Of a stretch of DNA of 64,000 nucleotides, positions 27,376 through 44,903 are shown one piece after another. Position numbers and translations under genes: made by a program. Origin of the DNA: Musa acuminata AAA Group (lineage: Eukaryota; Streptophyta; Magnoliopsida; Zingiberales; Musaceae); NCBI RefSeq assembly GCF_036884655.1, contig NC_088339.1, forward strand, positions 25,253,501 to 25,317,500, written 5' to 3'. The notes under the pieces are model-generated. The model did not search any database. It had not been told where the DNA came from and saw nothing but the letters and a program-made list of their open reading frames with translations. Every line of letters begins with the position of its first letter. Position 1 is the stretch's first letter.

Positions 27376-27905
27376 AAAATGCTTAAGCTGAAGTTGATAG
27401 TAGTACACTCATGAGACCTTTATAAGTCAATCTTAATCCTGCCCACTTTCGATGTGGGACTAATCAGGGGTGTTACAATCACTGGACTCGTCACGGCATG
27501 AAGCCACCACTGGGCTACGCCTCACATGCACTTTCGATGGTGAGGGGGCTCGAGTAGGAAAGGGTTACTCGTAGACGGAGTCAGAGGACTCGTCACGGCA
27601 TGAAGCCACCACTGGGCTACGCCTCACATGCACTTTCGATGGTGAGGGGGCTCGAGTAGGAAAAGGCTACTCGTAGACGGAATCAGAGGACTCATCACGG
27701 CATGAAGCCACCACTGGGCTACGCCTCACATGCACTATGCTAGGGTTTGATCTGGGTTATGTTGGGGCTTGACGAGGACGTCAAGCCTTTGAGTGGGGAT
27801 GATTGTAACACCCTTGATTAGTCCCACATCGAAAGTGGGCAGGATTAAGATTGACTTATAAGGGTCTGATGAGTGTATTACTATCAACTTCAGCTTAAGC
27901 ATTTT
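27376..27905. mobile_element. 530-bp inverted-repeat element with internal 102-bp tandem repeats
   Basis: The left arm 27376-27480 and right arm 27801-27905 are reverse complements of about 105 bases with only a handful of mismatches. The arm ends run from AAAATGCTTAAGCTGAAG inward to GTGTTACAATC. Between them lie about 2.6 copies of a 102-bp direct repeat starting at 27484, 27586 and 27688 (each begins GGACTC, then a CACGGCATGAAGCC core). The arms contain CCCACTTTCGATGTGGGAC, itself an imperfect palindrome. There is no coding capacity. It could be a nonautonomous TIR transposon, or two LTR-like ends in opposite orientation. The high arm identity suggests it is recent. Confidence 0.75.
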
Positions 27906-28979
27906 GGTCAGTGGTTTAGACTAAACGAAGTTGATAGGCCAGTTAGCCCATTAGGCCTGAGTCATTATATACGTCTTACGTAAAAGTTGAGCGTCTTTCA
28001 CCTATAACTCTTATGCGAGGATCGATCATCTTCTTCCATCATGTGTAGATCATCCTTAGTGATTTTGAATAAGTAATATTGTTGTAAGTTGCTGGATTCG
28101 GATGGAGACAATGATCGACGACCGGGGTTGAGTACAGACAAGATAAAATGATTATGTTGAAGAAAATTATTATTTTTGATTTTTTTAAATAGGGATGCTT
28201 TGCAAAAAATTTTAAAAAGTAATTCTTTTAAAGGAATTTACACTTTAATTTACTCTAATTAATAATATAAATAAATATATTTTAAAAAATATTCCTTTAA
28301 AATATAACCTTATATCTGATGATAAATATTTTCAAAAAGTCAATGCAAGTATAAAATCGCTAATATTTTTATAAAATAATAAATCGAAGTTTTAATAACA
28401 AAAAAAAATATTCCATTGGATTGTTTGGTGGCGTATAGAAAAAATAAATGAGATTAAACGACACGTTTAGCAAGATTATTGATAGAACACATAATGTGTT
28501 ATGAAAACAAGTTGGCTTGACGTTCCCATGAATCCAACTCACATCATGCGAATTGATTTGTTCATTGTAACCCAATCCCAAATTGAAATATACTCAAACA
28601 ATCGGGTCGGATTAAGACAAATTTTGACCCGGAATCCAATTCTAGTTGTGGCTCTTTGACTGCTTCTTCACAGACATTAAAAAGTAGAAAAGATAAGGTT
28701 ATTATCATTGAATTTTTAAAGATGTCTTTTGTGATCATTTAATCAATCATCCGATCCTTTAGATATTTAAATCCTACACATATTTTACTAATCTTAGAAT
28801 CTGCCCGATAAACTTAAATTAATTACCACTACTTATAATTATCAATGAGTTTAAAATAGATTAAGATGTTAAAGTAATTAAACTACTTCTTATCACTTTC
28901 ACCTTCTATTTGATTGTTTATTTAGAAAGTATAAATATGTAATATTATTGATGTTAGTTGGAACTTTAACTAATGATAT

Positions 28980-28983
<4 letters not shown>

Positions 28984-29014
<31 letters not shown>
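28984..29014. repeat. (TA)n microsatellite
   Basis: About 15 TA units in intergenic sequence. Confidence 0.9.
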
Positions 29015-29016
<2 letters not shown>

Positions 29017-30907
29017 TTTTCAGCATTAATGTTTCACTTTTTCTAATATTTTCCCATTTTTCTGCAGTATAGACTTATAAATATGATTTAATTGTTGAAA
29101 AATCTTGGCATTACACAGAAGGCTTGGCAATAGATGGCAAGTTATTCCCAAAAAAATAAAAAAAGGAAAAATACTAAGAGTTCATGGCATGATCTGAGAT
29201 GCCAAGCAATCTGAGTGTGATGCATAATAAATTGAAGGCCAAAAGATTTTAATGAAGCACATGCATTGTTGTCCTGGCCATCAAGTTTAATGGGCAACAA
29301 AACAATCACATTCCCCAGCTTCCCTGCCACCAGGCTAAGGCTGCAAGTCCTGGACACACCCACATGCCACTGCCCTGCAACAAGTGCATCTTTCCCTGGC
29401 TCCTTCTCCTTCTCACAAACTGGTGTCTTCTTCATGTTTGCTGGATCTTGAAGCCATCTTAAATAGCAGTCAATTTCTGACAAAGATAACTTGGGATCCC
29501 CTCACAGTACAAATGCCTCCCCCTGCACCCACTGGCTGTTCTAACAATCATTGTACTCCATGGAAATTTGGTGTCTGGGGCAAGATGAACTGAGCATGAT
29601 TGTGTGATTGTAACCATGGGGGATTTTGTAAGGATTCATGGGTAGCTTAAGTTCATGCATTAGAGTTTGATACGGGTAAAGTAGGCCAAGTTCCAGCAGA
29701 CCTGCACATGGGAGCACAGAGAAGATCAAATGATTGTGTTGGTGTTGTTGTTTCTGGGTGATAAACTTCAGGTGTTGTAGGATCAAATCAAGATGAGTCC
29801 ACATTTTTTAATCTATGCAAGGTGTTCTCCTAATGAAATGGTTTTCCTCTTTTTAAGTTGGAAAGATTAGAGGAGGAGCCTGAGTTTTTGACCAAATCAA
29901 GGACAGCAACTGTCACAGAGAAGATGCCCCAAGGTAGGGATAGTGACCACCATCATGTTCTAAATTCCAACACACTGGTTGCATGTAGGGTGTCGAAGAA
30001 CTTTACAGCTGCTAAAGATAAACACAATATGAACCTTCTCCCTCTCCTGCTGTGGCCAAACAAGAGATTATGAGAGCTTTATACCAAAGACATGATAATG
30101 TAGGGAAGTTCTTACCCACCTTTTTGTCAAAGTATTTGCTTTGATCATCTATGTTATGACCATAAATTGGGATCTTACAGCCAAGTTCAGATGCTGTGTT
30201 CTGGCTCCACAGGAAAGGTGAAACAAAGGCAATGATGCCAAAGCATAAAACTAGACTGTCCAGCTATTTGCTTTTGGCTCAGCCACCTGCACAATTAGCC
30301 TGTGATAAGACCACCTGCAATTGCTAATAAGTTGGATACCACCACACTAAACAGGGACTTTGAAGGATCCACTAGGCCAATTTGAATTTGGCTAATATGG
30401 TTTTTATAGGACTCAGGAACAATTATGAGCACCATCCTTGTACTGCATGACATGTTAGCTTGGCTGTATTATTCCAATCTCATTAGCTGGAATTAGCAAA
30501 TGTAGGAGATAGATATGCTAGTTGAACTTCAAGTGGCAGACCACATGATTGAAGAAGACAGCAAATAGATAATATACTTCCAAATGACAGAACCAAGAAG
30601 GAAATGAAAAACTCAGACAGCAGATAGCAGCTCTCATGGCTGGAATTCTGAACACAAGCAAAAATCATATGACAGACAGCATGTATACAAGATTTAATTT
30701 ACAGGACAGCAGCAAGAGAGGTCCTCATTGTACCTATTTTCACAAAACGAATTCGACTCGCAAAGAACAGCATCCATCCACTTAGATCATGCAAAACAAT
30801 TAACTCAACACAAAATCCATGAACGTAAAGTGCTAGAACTCTCTATGTAATCAACAGAAAGCGCTATGTCTTCTTTCGGTTTTCGCGATTGGGCAACAGC
30901 AAGCACC

Positions 30908-33333
30908 TCAAATTGAATCACTAGAGCTCTTGGTCTTGTATCTGTAGAGGAGTTTCTTCTTTTTGGAGGTGGTGTTGTCCACTGTGAGAACCACCTTGCC
31001 AGCCTCTCCAATTTTGAAGCTGTCCTTCACCACAGGCTCATCGGTCACGACCATCTTCCTCGACTTCTGCACAATCACTGTGTATCCATCTTCGGCACGA
31101 GGCACAAACTCAGCACGATAATTCACGTCCCAACCCAGAACACGAAGCTCCCAAACAAGAATGCATGACTGTAATGTAGCAGTTCAATCAAGACCACAAC
31201 ACAACCTAAACGTTAAGTTGTTTGGAAGCGGAAAAGAAGAACCTCCCTACCTCAGTAACTGGAATCTCGATCGCTTGCTTTGTTGAGGGCTTAATGGTTG
31301 TCTCTATAACAGCATCAGCGGTGCTGAAATCTGTGTCATTCTCCTTGCTCAGGCCTCCAAATTGAACAGGGACTTGCTCGGGAGCTATGTATCTAAAAGA
31401 TTCGATAACACAAGAAATTTAAGATTAGCAGCCGTGTTATTTACTACAATAAAGGAATTATTGACAGATCTCTACTAACTTGAAAAGGGTCTCAGCTGAT
31501 TTAGATGGCCCTGCAAAGACGAACTTGCTTTTGGTCCTCTGTGTAAAGAATGGGCTAATCATCCTGTTGAAAGCCAGGTACCACCAGGGGACATTGATGA
31601 ACACCTAACAAAGACAGCAGCTCATTGTTACGCTTTCGATTGTATTATGTAGGATCATTAGCCATAACCATCAAGAATTTTTCGTGAATTCATCATAACT
31701 GTTCTCAAGGCACCCATCAAAATCCAACGTTTGATAGCAACATCATTGGAATCAGAATCTTTTGCTTATATTCAACTTAGATTAACAGTCTAAAGATCTA
31801 ATCACGTTGGTAACTTTAAAGTAATGGAGGATCGAGAGTTCAAGTTACCTGCTTGGCTGCAAACTCGGGATAGTTATCTTGAAGCAGGTCGAGAGCCTGG
31901 CGGAGCTCCTTCTTTGCCAGGCCAATGGAATTTTTGAGATCAGTGACCTGCACCATTGTTGAAACCCCTTCCGGCTTGAAGTCAAGCAAGTTTCTTATCC
32001 CCTTCTCCAGGTACTGAATCCTCCACCTCAAGAACCGCTTCCTCTTCTCCTCATCGGCGAAGGCTGCTGCGTAAAGCTCCTTGTTTTGGAACTCCCCGTA
32101 GACGTTGTAGCACACGGGGTGGCCCTCCTTGTCGACTCCATGCATGAAGACCACCTTCTCCATCTCCAGGACGCCGAGGTCCTCTTCGAGGAGTGCCTCG
32201 ATGCCGAACTCCTTCCTCCAGAGCACGGCGTTCTTGAGCATGGCCATGGCTTCCTTCACCTTGAAGTCCCGGGCGCGGAGGAACTTGAGGAGAACGGTGT
32301 CGCTCCGCTCGTCGCCGAGAAGCGGGACGCCCCAGATGAAGACCTCCTCCGGCGCCGGTGGAGTCGGCTCGGTGGGAGGAGCAGGTGACTTTTCCTCTTC
32401 CTTCTCCGCCTTCGGCGCTTCGGCCGCCGGTGCCTCGGTCTCTGCGGGTGGTGGAGCGGCGACGGGGACGACGGTTTCCTCTATGGCTTCAACGGTCTTG
32501 GCGCCGTCATCATCCACCACGACGGCCTTCTCCGCCGTAGGATACGCCGACGCCGGCGCCGGCTTCTCGGCCTCTTCCTCCTTGGCCGGTGGGGCCGACT
32601 CCTCCGCCATGGCCTTCTGGGGTTCTTCTATCGGGGTAGCAGCGGGTTCCTCTTCAGCCTTGGCCTCCTTCGCCACGGCCTTCTGGGGCTCTTCCACCGG
32701 GGTAGCAGCCGGTTCCGCTTCAGCCTTGGCCTCCTCAACCACAGCCTTCTGGGGCTCTTCCACCAGGGTAGCAGCGGGTTCCGCTTCAGCTTTGGCCTCC
32801 TCCGCCACGGCCTTATGGGGCTCTTCCACCGGGGTAGCAGCGGGTTCCTCTACAGCCTTGGCCTCCTCCGCCTTGAAAGGAGGTTCCTCAGCAGATGTGG
32901 GTGCAGCGGCAGCGGGGGCCGGTTGCGGCGGCGGAGGAGGAGGAGGGGAGAATTCATTATTGGCGAGAGCGGCCTGGACGAGCTGCTTGAGCTCCTCGAG
33001 GGCCTTCTTCTCGGGGTCATCGAGGTCGGAAGCGAGGTTGCTCTCCTCCTTAAAGGAGACAGCTTGGAGGATGGTGGCGGCCTTAGCAGCCGCCTCCGCC
33101 TCCTGCGCCGCGGCCTTCTTCTCCTCCGCCTCGGCCGCCGCCTCAGCGGCCAACGCGACTTCCAAAGCCGGATTCTTGGTCGGCTTTTGCACCTCGGGGG
33201 CAGGCTCAGGCTCAGGCGCAGGCGGCGGCGGCGGCTCATCAACAACCTCCTTCTCCGCGGCCGCCACCTCCGCGACGACAACCTCCTCGGCGGGAGCCGC
33301 CTCTGGTGCCTCCGTCTTGGTCTCCTCGGCCAT
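30908..33333 (-). pseudogene. PATL: Patellin (SEC14-GOLD), frameshifted in the last exon
   Basis: Patellins bind phosphoinositides and act in membrane trafficking and cell-plate formation. Exons on the minus strand are 33333-31849, 31604-31480, 31392-31251 and 31169-30908. MAEETKTEAPEAA at 33333 is the first ATG. Residues 1-330 are an Ala/Glu/Pro-rich acidic tail with four 22-residue repeats. The CRAL-TRIO part follows, with TVLLKFLRARDFKVKEA, CYNVYGEFQNKELY and FINVPWWYLAFNRMISPFF. The GOLD domain begins in exon 4. Exons 1-3 join in frame, but exon 4 is 262 bases and carries one extra base in an AAA run at 31139-31141. Translation therefore runs WELRV then SGLGRELSC and stops at 31110-31112, about 603 aa. 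The next 76 codons to 30908 stay open in the other frame and read as a normal GOLD domain (AEFVPRAEDGYTVIVQKSRK). This is either a recent mutation or a base error. Without it the protein would be 670 aa. Confidence 0.85.
32609..32872 (-). repeat. 66-bp coding tandem repeat, four copies, in patellin
   Basis: Each unit encodes 22 residues of the form EEPxKAVxEEAKAExEPAAT. The TTCTGGGG-type anchor (TTATGGGG in the last copy) occurs on the plus strand at 32615, 32681, 32747 and 32813, exactly 66 apart. It expands the acidic N-terminal tail, which varies in length among patellins. Confidence 0.9.
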
Positions 33334-35092
33334 CGCTTGGTCTTCCAAACAAACAGAAGCAAAGAGGACTCAAAAAGCTCGAGTCTTGAAGCGGAGCTGA
33401 TGGCTGCGTTGGTAGGTAAGAGGGAAACGGGTAGGCGGAGTTATATACACCCACAAAGAAGAGAACAGGCTGTCAGAGTCCGTTGGACAGCTTTGAGAAC
33501 TGTTGCGGTGGCTTTTTTTGTGGAGAAGAAGGACGACTTCTTTAAGATTCGTGAAGGATTTTAAATCACGAACAAGTTGTAGCCGTTGCAATGATTTCGA
33601 AGGAATCTCATGACACCTCCTCCTTCCTTCGATCTGCACGATAAGCCTAACGTTGCTCGATGATTTGGTTTTGCATCAATCACTCTGCTGAGAGAACAAG
33701 ATGATGATTCCTAATGTCGATCTTATATTAGTAATTAATGGCTGGAACAGTGATTTGGGCAGGAGAATGTTATTATTTCTTCGCCGAATTATCATACAAT
33801 CACGTAGAGAGTTGACAACAACAAAAACACCATAATATTTAAATGGGCTTCGGCATCTTATCGATGGAGATGGCGACGAAGAAGCCTATCGAGGATCCAA
33901 TGCATCCCAAGAGAAGGCCGGATGAGGCGGACGAGATTGTGCTCATTTTGAGGGAAGCACGTCGCTTTCTCTTTTACTTTGCTCTGCTTTCATTCCTTCT
34001 TATCTCCTGCCTCTCTCTTCGTCTCTCACCTCCAACACGTCTCCAGCTATGTCCTACATGTTCCTCGCCGAGTATCTTCTTCCCCACCACACTTATCTGG
34101 ACAAAGAAGAAGAAAAGAAGTCCTAATGAACGACTACAGAATATTTGCTATTCCTGCTGCTTGTTTCCTGATGGATAAGGATAAATGCTAAGACATAATT
34201 CACATTAATGGCCGGGTTTCATGCCTCGTGTTGCGCTACAAGAAATAATATATCCGCGCACACATGGTTGTAAAGTCTAAGAGCAATGATTGGAAGGCAA
34301 GCCTGATAGTATTTGGTGTGTGATAATGATGTAGTTGGAAAGAGCAGTAGCAGTAGTCGATAGCAGCTGGTCCAGCTAACCAAAGTTGGGGGCGATGGAA
34401 CTCCAACACAAAAGATCTGTAGCTCTCCACAGAAACTAATAATTTAGAGGCTGCATTAAGAACATGAGAAGATAACTGGGTCAGTCGACGAGTGTGGGGA
34501 CTGGCCAACTCTGTTGCCGTCTCTGCCCATTCTATCAGCTCTTGTGGACAGAGAGCCGTTGAGGATTCTGCAGAACATGGCTGTGGTTGAGACACCATGG
34601 CTTTTGGACCTCTCCTGTCAAGTTACCAATTTGCAGTGGAGAGATTTTTGGTATCATCGACAGAGTAAGACAACTTCAATCCTCTGTAACTTCGGACTGT
34701 AATAAGCAATTTGGCATTTGTACTAGAATGATTCTGCGTACCTTTCTACTAGTTAATGCATTGGAATTAATTACTAGGCATGACTGAACTACCACACATA
34801 AATGTGATGATGGTTGTGTTTCGAGCCAAGCAACATTTGTAAGATGAACGGTGCCATCAGTAGAGAGGTTGGTAGGAGGCATCTTATCATCTTTGCCTAC
34901 ATCTATTTAGTGGGAGTGAGGATGAAGCACTCGATATGTCTAGCGGTTAGAGAGAGAAAAAGATTGTTTCTTTCACTAAGATATGAAGATAGAAGTTATT
35001 GACGCCTAACCCAAAGGGCAAGAATAGATTAGAGATTCTAATGGCAGTGGTTGTTATGGGGTGAGGGGAAGGCATCAGCGACAGAGGCGGAT
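33334..35092. other. Divergent spacer between patellin and small membrane protein
   Basis: Patellin promoter and leader lie next to 33334. An open frame at 33843-34178 (plus) has a hydrophobic stretch, but no homologue that I recognise and no supporting context. The remainder is non-coding. Confidence 0.45.
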
Positions 35093-35455
35093 ATGGGTCA
35101 AAGATTGCCGCGCGCCGCCCTGCGGTGGTCTCCGGCGAGTGGTGAAGGAGGGTGGAGGAGGACCTGCCTGCTGATACTGGCCCTGATCTGCTGCTCCCCG
35201 GTGCTCATCCCCCTGGCCTGCGTCTCCTTCCCCCTGCTCTGCATCGTCGGGCTCTGTCTCCAGGCCAGGAGGCGGCGGCCGCGGAACTCACCGGGTTGGG
35301 AAAGCGGCGGCGCCTCAGTGATCCTGGGGCTGTGCCAGGAACAGGAGGCGCCGGCGATGGAGCCGCGACTGCTGCGCCGCTACTTGGAGGACCAGCTGCG
35401 GCTCGTCGGAGGAGAACTGCTGGTCTTGGACTGCGACAGCGGCGGGGGACATTAA
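35093..35455 (+). CDS. Small uncharacterised membrane protein, 120 aa
   Basis: I do not recognise a named family. Starting at the ATG at 35093 (MGQRLPRAALRW) it encodes 120 residues in one exon. Residues about 25-57 form one long or two short hydrophobic segments (CLLILALICCSPVLIPL then LLCIVGLCLQ), with a Pro-containing turn, followed by a basic RRRRPR stop-transfer stretch. The C-terminal half is soluble and acidic-to-mixed, with RLLRRYLEDQLRLVGGE, predicted helix. High GC at third positions compared with the flanks, and a positive-inside pattern, favour a real gene. The frame is open further upstream, but only from a TTG, so the ATG was chosen. Similar short two-hairpin proteins are common in plant genomes without known roles. 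Confidence 0.6.
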   Translation: MGQRLPRAALRWSPASGEGGWRRTCLLILALICCSPVLIPLACVSFPLLCIVGLCLQARRRRPRNSPGWESGGASVILGLCQEQEAPAMEPRLLRRYLEDQLRLVGGELLVLDCDSGGGH

Positions 35456-37645
35456 GCGTGTGTAGGAAAAAAAGATCGCTTTTTTCGCTTACTCCTGGAG
35501 CTGAATTGGGCTTTAATTAGTGTTTGTCGGAGACTTGAAGTGTGTAAACCGATTCAATCTTCGTTTGTTTGTTTTGGATCGATGGCAAAAAAAAAACAGA
35601 AATGTAGAAAGCAGAGAGAAATGGATGAATTCGTTCCTGAAATCATCCTTTCTTCCACTACGTTTGATCTGATTTGTTCGGCACAGTGCGAGCAAATCCA
35701 ATTCTAGTAATTCTATGTACGAGTGTTCTTGATGAGAAGGCATTATTGTCTTTACACTTCGTTTACATGGAGCTACAGTCAGGAGTAATCATACTGAGAT
35801 CACCTTCCAGAGAACCAAAAGCCATCTTGTGAATACCAGAAAGATCTTCCTCATGTTGAGCCACAAAGCTTCGCTCCCTCTCTCAGATTCCTCCATCTTT
35901 ATCAGCCAACCTTCAGCTGCACATGAGCTGGAAATCATGATGCTATGTGCTTTCCAGGAACGTGTTGCTAGTTCTCTTCACAGCTGCCAAAGAATCTACT
36001 TGGTATTTGGTTGCATGTAGGGAGGAAGGTGGGTACATGAAACATGTCAAAAGATTTCCTCAGTATATTCTGCCGTGTATGCTTGTAGATTTGGACTGCA
36101 CTTGGTATTTGGAGTACAACCACACAAGGTGCTCGTTCTGCTTGGTTCCAACAAAATGCACAGTGTTCATGCATACTCCTTTTGTCAGCTCCAGAAAACC
36201 ACTGCCTCATGTGAGATTCATGCATCTCTTTGTCATCTTCCCTCCTTGACTCACACCATTTGCAGAGCAATCAGTGGAATCTGTAACCTACCGTAAGCAA
36301 CTGAGTTTGATGCCTCTTAATGAACATGGTTCTTATCAGAGCTCTGCCTCTTCTCTTGTATGTGTGCAGTGTTCTTTGATCCTTCTCTTAGTATACAATT
36401 ATTCGGAGTCTTGTACAAGATAATAATTCTTAATTAAATCAGGAGAGTTTAGATTATCTCACTTGATCTAATCAGATCATATACATATTTTCTTATCTTC
36501 TATCAATATATCAATTTGATTTCTGTAAATGTTTTCTCCTATAATATGCAATAAACTTAAAATATTAGAAATCAAATATGTTAACCAAACTAGATAAAAT
36601 CAAGCACAGTTTAGATCTCTCCCATTTATTGGATTGACTTTTAGGACACATTGGTCCCTTAAGACAAGCTGTATTACTGTGAAAACATTGCAGCAGCAGG
36701 AATCTGCAATATGCTATATTTAAGAGCAAGCCGTTCGATATGATGCTGTTTTCCTACTGAATCAATGGATGCTGCAGGAGAAGAGTAAGAAAATAGGGTG
36801 TTGTTATATTTGAGCAATTTATTTTCTTTATTATTTTGGATCAACTTATAATGATTTGATCCTAATAATAATAATAATAATAATAATAATATGTTGTGAA
36901 TGGTTGACGACTGTCAATAGCAATCAGCCTCATCCAAATAGGCCACCTGCTGTCCTGCCAGAACACTTTAACCTCCAAATGTATCACAATAAGACAAATT
37001 GAATCTGCAAAGGCCATGAGAAAATAATAAAAGGTTATCTTCTTTTTTTTATTTCTATTTTTATAAAAAAATTGTTAATTTAGAAATCCTTTAAAAAAAA
37101 ATATATGATTTCCAATATTAATAATATGAATATTATTATTTAAAAGTTGTTAATTCATAAATAATGAAGGAAAGGGAAAAAGAGAATCAATCAACCCATT
37201 AAAACTGATGATCCATGAGAAGGGAAACGGAACCCCCTATAAAGGTCGTGCAGAAAAGATAACCATGTTCTTGCCACCAATCGGAGAAGGGATGATGACC
37301 TCTTCTCTATTCTTGACTTGACTCCCTCCCTGCGTCCCTTCCCCTCTCCTTCCCCAAGACCCCAATCGCGGACCTCCGCCTTCATCCCTTTATACACGTC
37401 CCGGAGGTTTCAAGAATCTCTCCTTCAGCTCCCATTCTGCAAATTTCCGTGAAGAGCCCCGAACGCCATCCGTTTCTTCCTTCCTCCGAAGACCCTTCGC
37501 ATCGATTTCCTCAGGAATGCCTCACGTTTTCAAGAATTCATCAGGAAGAATAAGAAAGACGGAATCTTTCTGACGCCGGCCTACCTAAAATTCCCAATTT
37601 GTGTTCTGTTTCGCTTTCGGAGTCCAAGATTCAATCTTTCCATCC
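35456..37645. other. Spacer and CDPK promoter/leader
   Basis: Holds the 3' flank of the small gene, AT-rich unique sequence, an (AAT)n run at 36863-36890, and from about 37240 a pyrimidine-rich stretch that is probably the CDPK leader. No recognisable coding sequence was found between. Confidence 0.5.
36863..36890. repeat. (AAT)n microsatellite
   Basis: About nine ATA/AAT units in AT-rich spacer. Confidence 0.9.
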
Positions 37646-43361
<5,716 letters not shown>

Positions 43362-44022
43362 CTCATGCTCTCCGGAACAAAAAAAATGGACAACATGGTG
43401 GTGATCATGGAAGTAACTGAGATGAATCCTGAACGATCATGTTGATCACTTGATGAAGAACTTATAGACTTATTTCGAGAGATCTTTCAAGGATGATTTG
43501 TTTAACACTTTGTTGGTGATGCCTTGAGTAATTAATCTTGTAGCAAGTGATGTTATCTGCACTTATTGGATCTTGTTTTTTTCCCCGCAAATAAGAGTAG
43601 GTTCCACTACATATCCTTTATCCCCCACACAATTTCTTTTATAGATGCTGTCTTATGGTAGCTTCTAAAATCTCAAAAATCTTTTATTAAAAAAATATAT
43701 ATGTTACCTTTTTTAATTAGCGACTTAATGCATCATCTATTAACTCATCTAAAAAAAAGAGTTTAAATTATATTAAGTTATCTAATATTTCTACCATTTA
43801 TTCTTGGTTGAATTTGAGAATTTTAATTTTAAAAATTTTAATGTATATTGGTCATTTCGATTCTTATAATCTTAAAAATTATATTAAGATAGTTATATTT
43901 ATATAAAAAAAATTATATCTCTATAGAAGATTAAAAAAATAATTTTATAATATTAAAAGTAAAAAGAAAGAAGAAAGTTTTGTAAAAGCATTAAATGTTT
44001 TATTTTTTATAAATATAAAAAA

Positions 44023-44056
<34 letters not shown>

Positions 44057-44903
44057 CGAAATATTAAACATTTGTATCCCTATTCCAGAGGCCAAGCCGA
44101 CGATGACGCTGCTGCAGGTGGTCACCAGATGAACAGGAAGAGAGAACGATACGCTCCCCCACCCCCCAACCCACCAAAACAACATCTTACCCACCTGAAC
44201 TACCCGTCTTATTATTGGTGATGACGGGTGGGTTTGGCTGGATCCCACTAGCATCGATACAGCGGGACGGGCAAGCGACCGAGTGGGTGCCGCGGAACGA
44301 TCGCTCCCAGAAAAATTCAGACCGCTCTCCTCGTCCCAATGCCACCACAGCAGCGACGGTGGACCCACCGAACAGCAAAAGGGAACCCCCAACGCACCGA
44401 TGGCTGTGCCGGTAATTGCCCAACAATCCTCCCCCGTCCGATTCACGCTCTCTCGGATTCCTTTTCCCTTCCTATTTCAAATTGGTCGCTGATAGATTTA
44501 GTCAAATTACACAACATACTCCGTAAATTTCTTTATATGTGCGCATTAGTCCCTATCGTCCGAACTTTAATGGTTTAATTTATATATTCCAGAGAAAGTA
44601 GGGTACCAAACTGAAAAAAGTCCAACGAACAACGAGATTTTGTGTCAAAAATATGATGAGTTTGAAGGATTATTATGTAAAATCATCCATACCTTTGTTT
44701 CTATTAATGTAACTATAAACGCGGAAAAGGCAACTCACGGCGAGAGAGACAGAGGGAGCCCCCAATCGAAAACCACGCCATTCTCCTCCTCCTCCTCCCC
44801 TCTCCGGCCCTTCTTGGATCCCCCACGAAGCACAAGAGTAATCGAGGATTTCGAATCCGGTCATCTCCACGGTTTGAAACCCTAGCTCGGTTGGTAGACG
44901 GAG
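43362..44903. other. Spacer: CDPK 3' UTR and CBS-PB1 promoter
   Basis: CDPK 3' UTR runs to about 43600, then very AT-rich sequence with a (TA)n tract at 44026-44052. A GC-richer segment at about 44090-44460 is open on both strands with no domain. The CBS-PB1 leader is near 44740-44903. Confidence 0.5.
44026..44052. repeat. (TA)n microsatellite
   Basis: About 13 TA units in intergenic sequence. Confidence 0.9.

Larger units (their letters stand above)
26342..30907. other. Long spacer between PORR and patellin genes
   Basis: A GC-rich patch at about 26690-27130 is probably the PORR promoter and leader; it reads open on both strands but has no domain. The 530-bp inverted-repeat element lies at 27376-27905. 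AT-rich unique sequence with a (TA)n tract at 28984-29014 follows. From about 29200 to 30700 the base composition is more balanced, but open frames are short and unrelated to any protein I know. Patellin 3' UTR probably begins near 30700. Confidence 0.55.

Noticed and set aside
29142..29483. 113-codon minus-strand frame
   Set aside because: No domain, mixed composition and Phe-rich end from a poly-A stretch; treated as chance.
32129..33400. 423-codon open frame on the plus strand opposite patellin
   Set aside because: It mirrors a GC-rich, Ala/Glu-rich coding exon; the Ser/Ala repeats in it are antisense echoes of the patellin repeats, and no domain or splice logic supports it.
32815..33564. 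249-codon plus-strand frame, Leu/Arg-rich
   Set aside because: Another antisense shadow of the patellin N-terminal repeats running into its promoter.
33843..34178. 111-codon plus-strand frame with a hydrophobic stretch
   Set aside because: No recognisable family, Leu/Ser-rich from a pyrimidine-rich run, and no obvious promoter or splice partner; not enough to call a gene.
44000..44446. 148-codon minus-strand frame ending in a Tyr-Ile run
   Set aside because: The C-terminal YIYIYI comes from translating the (TA)n microsatellite; no family resemblance.
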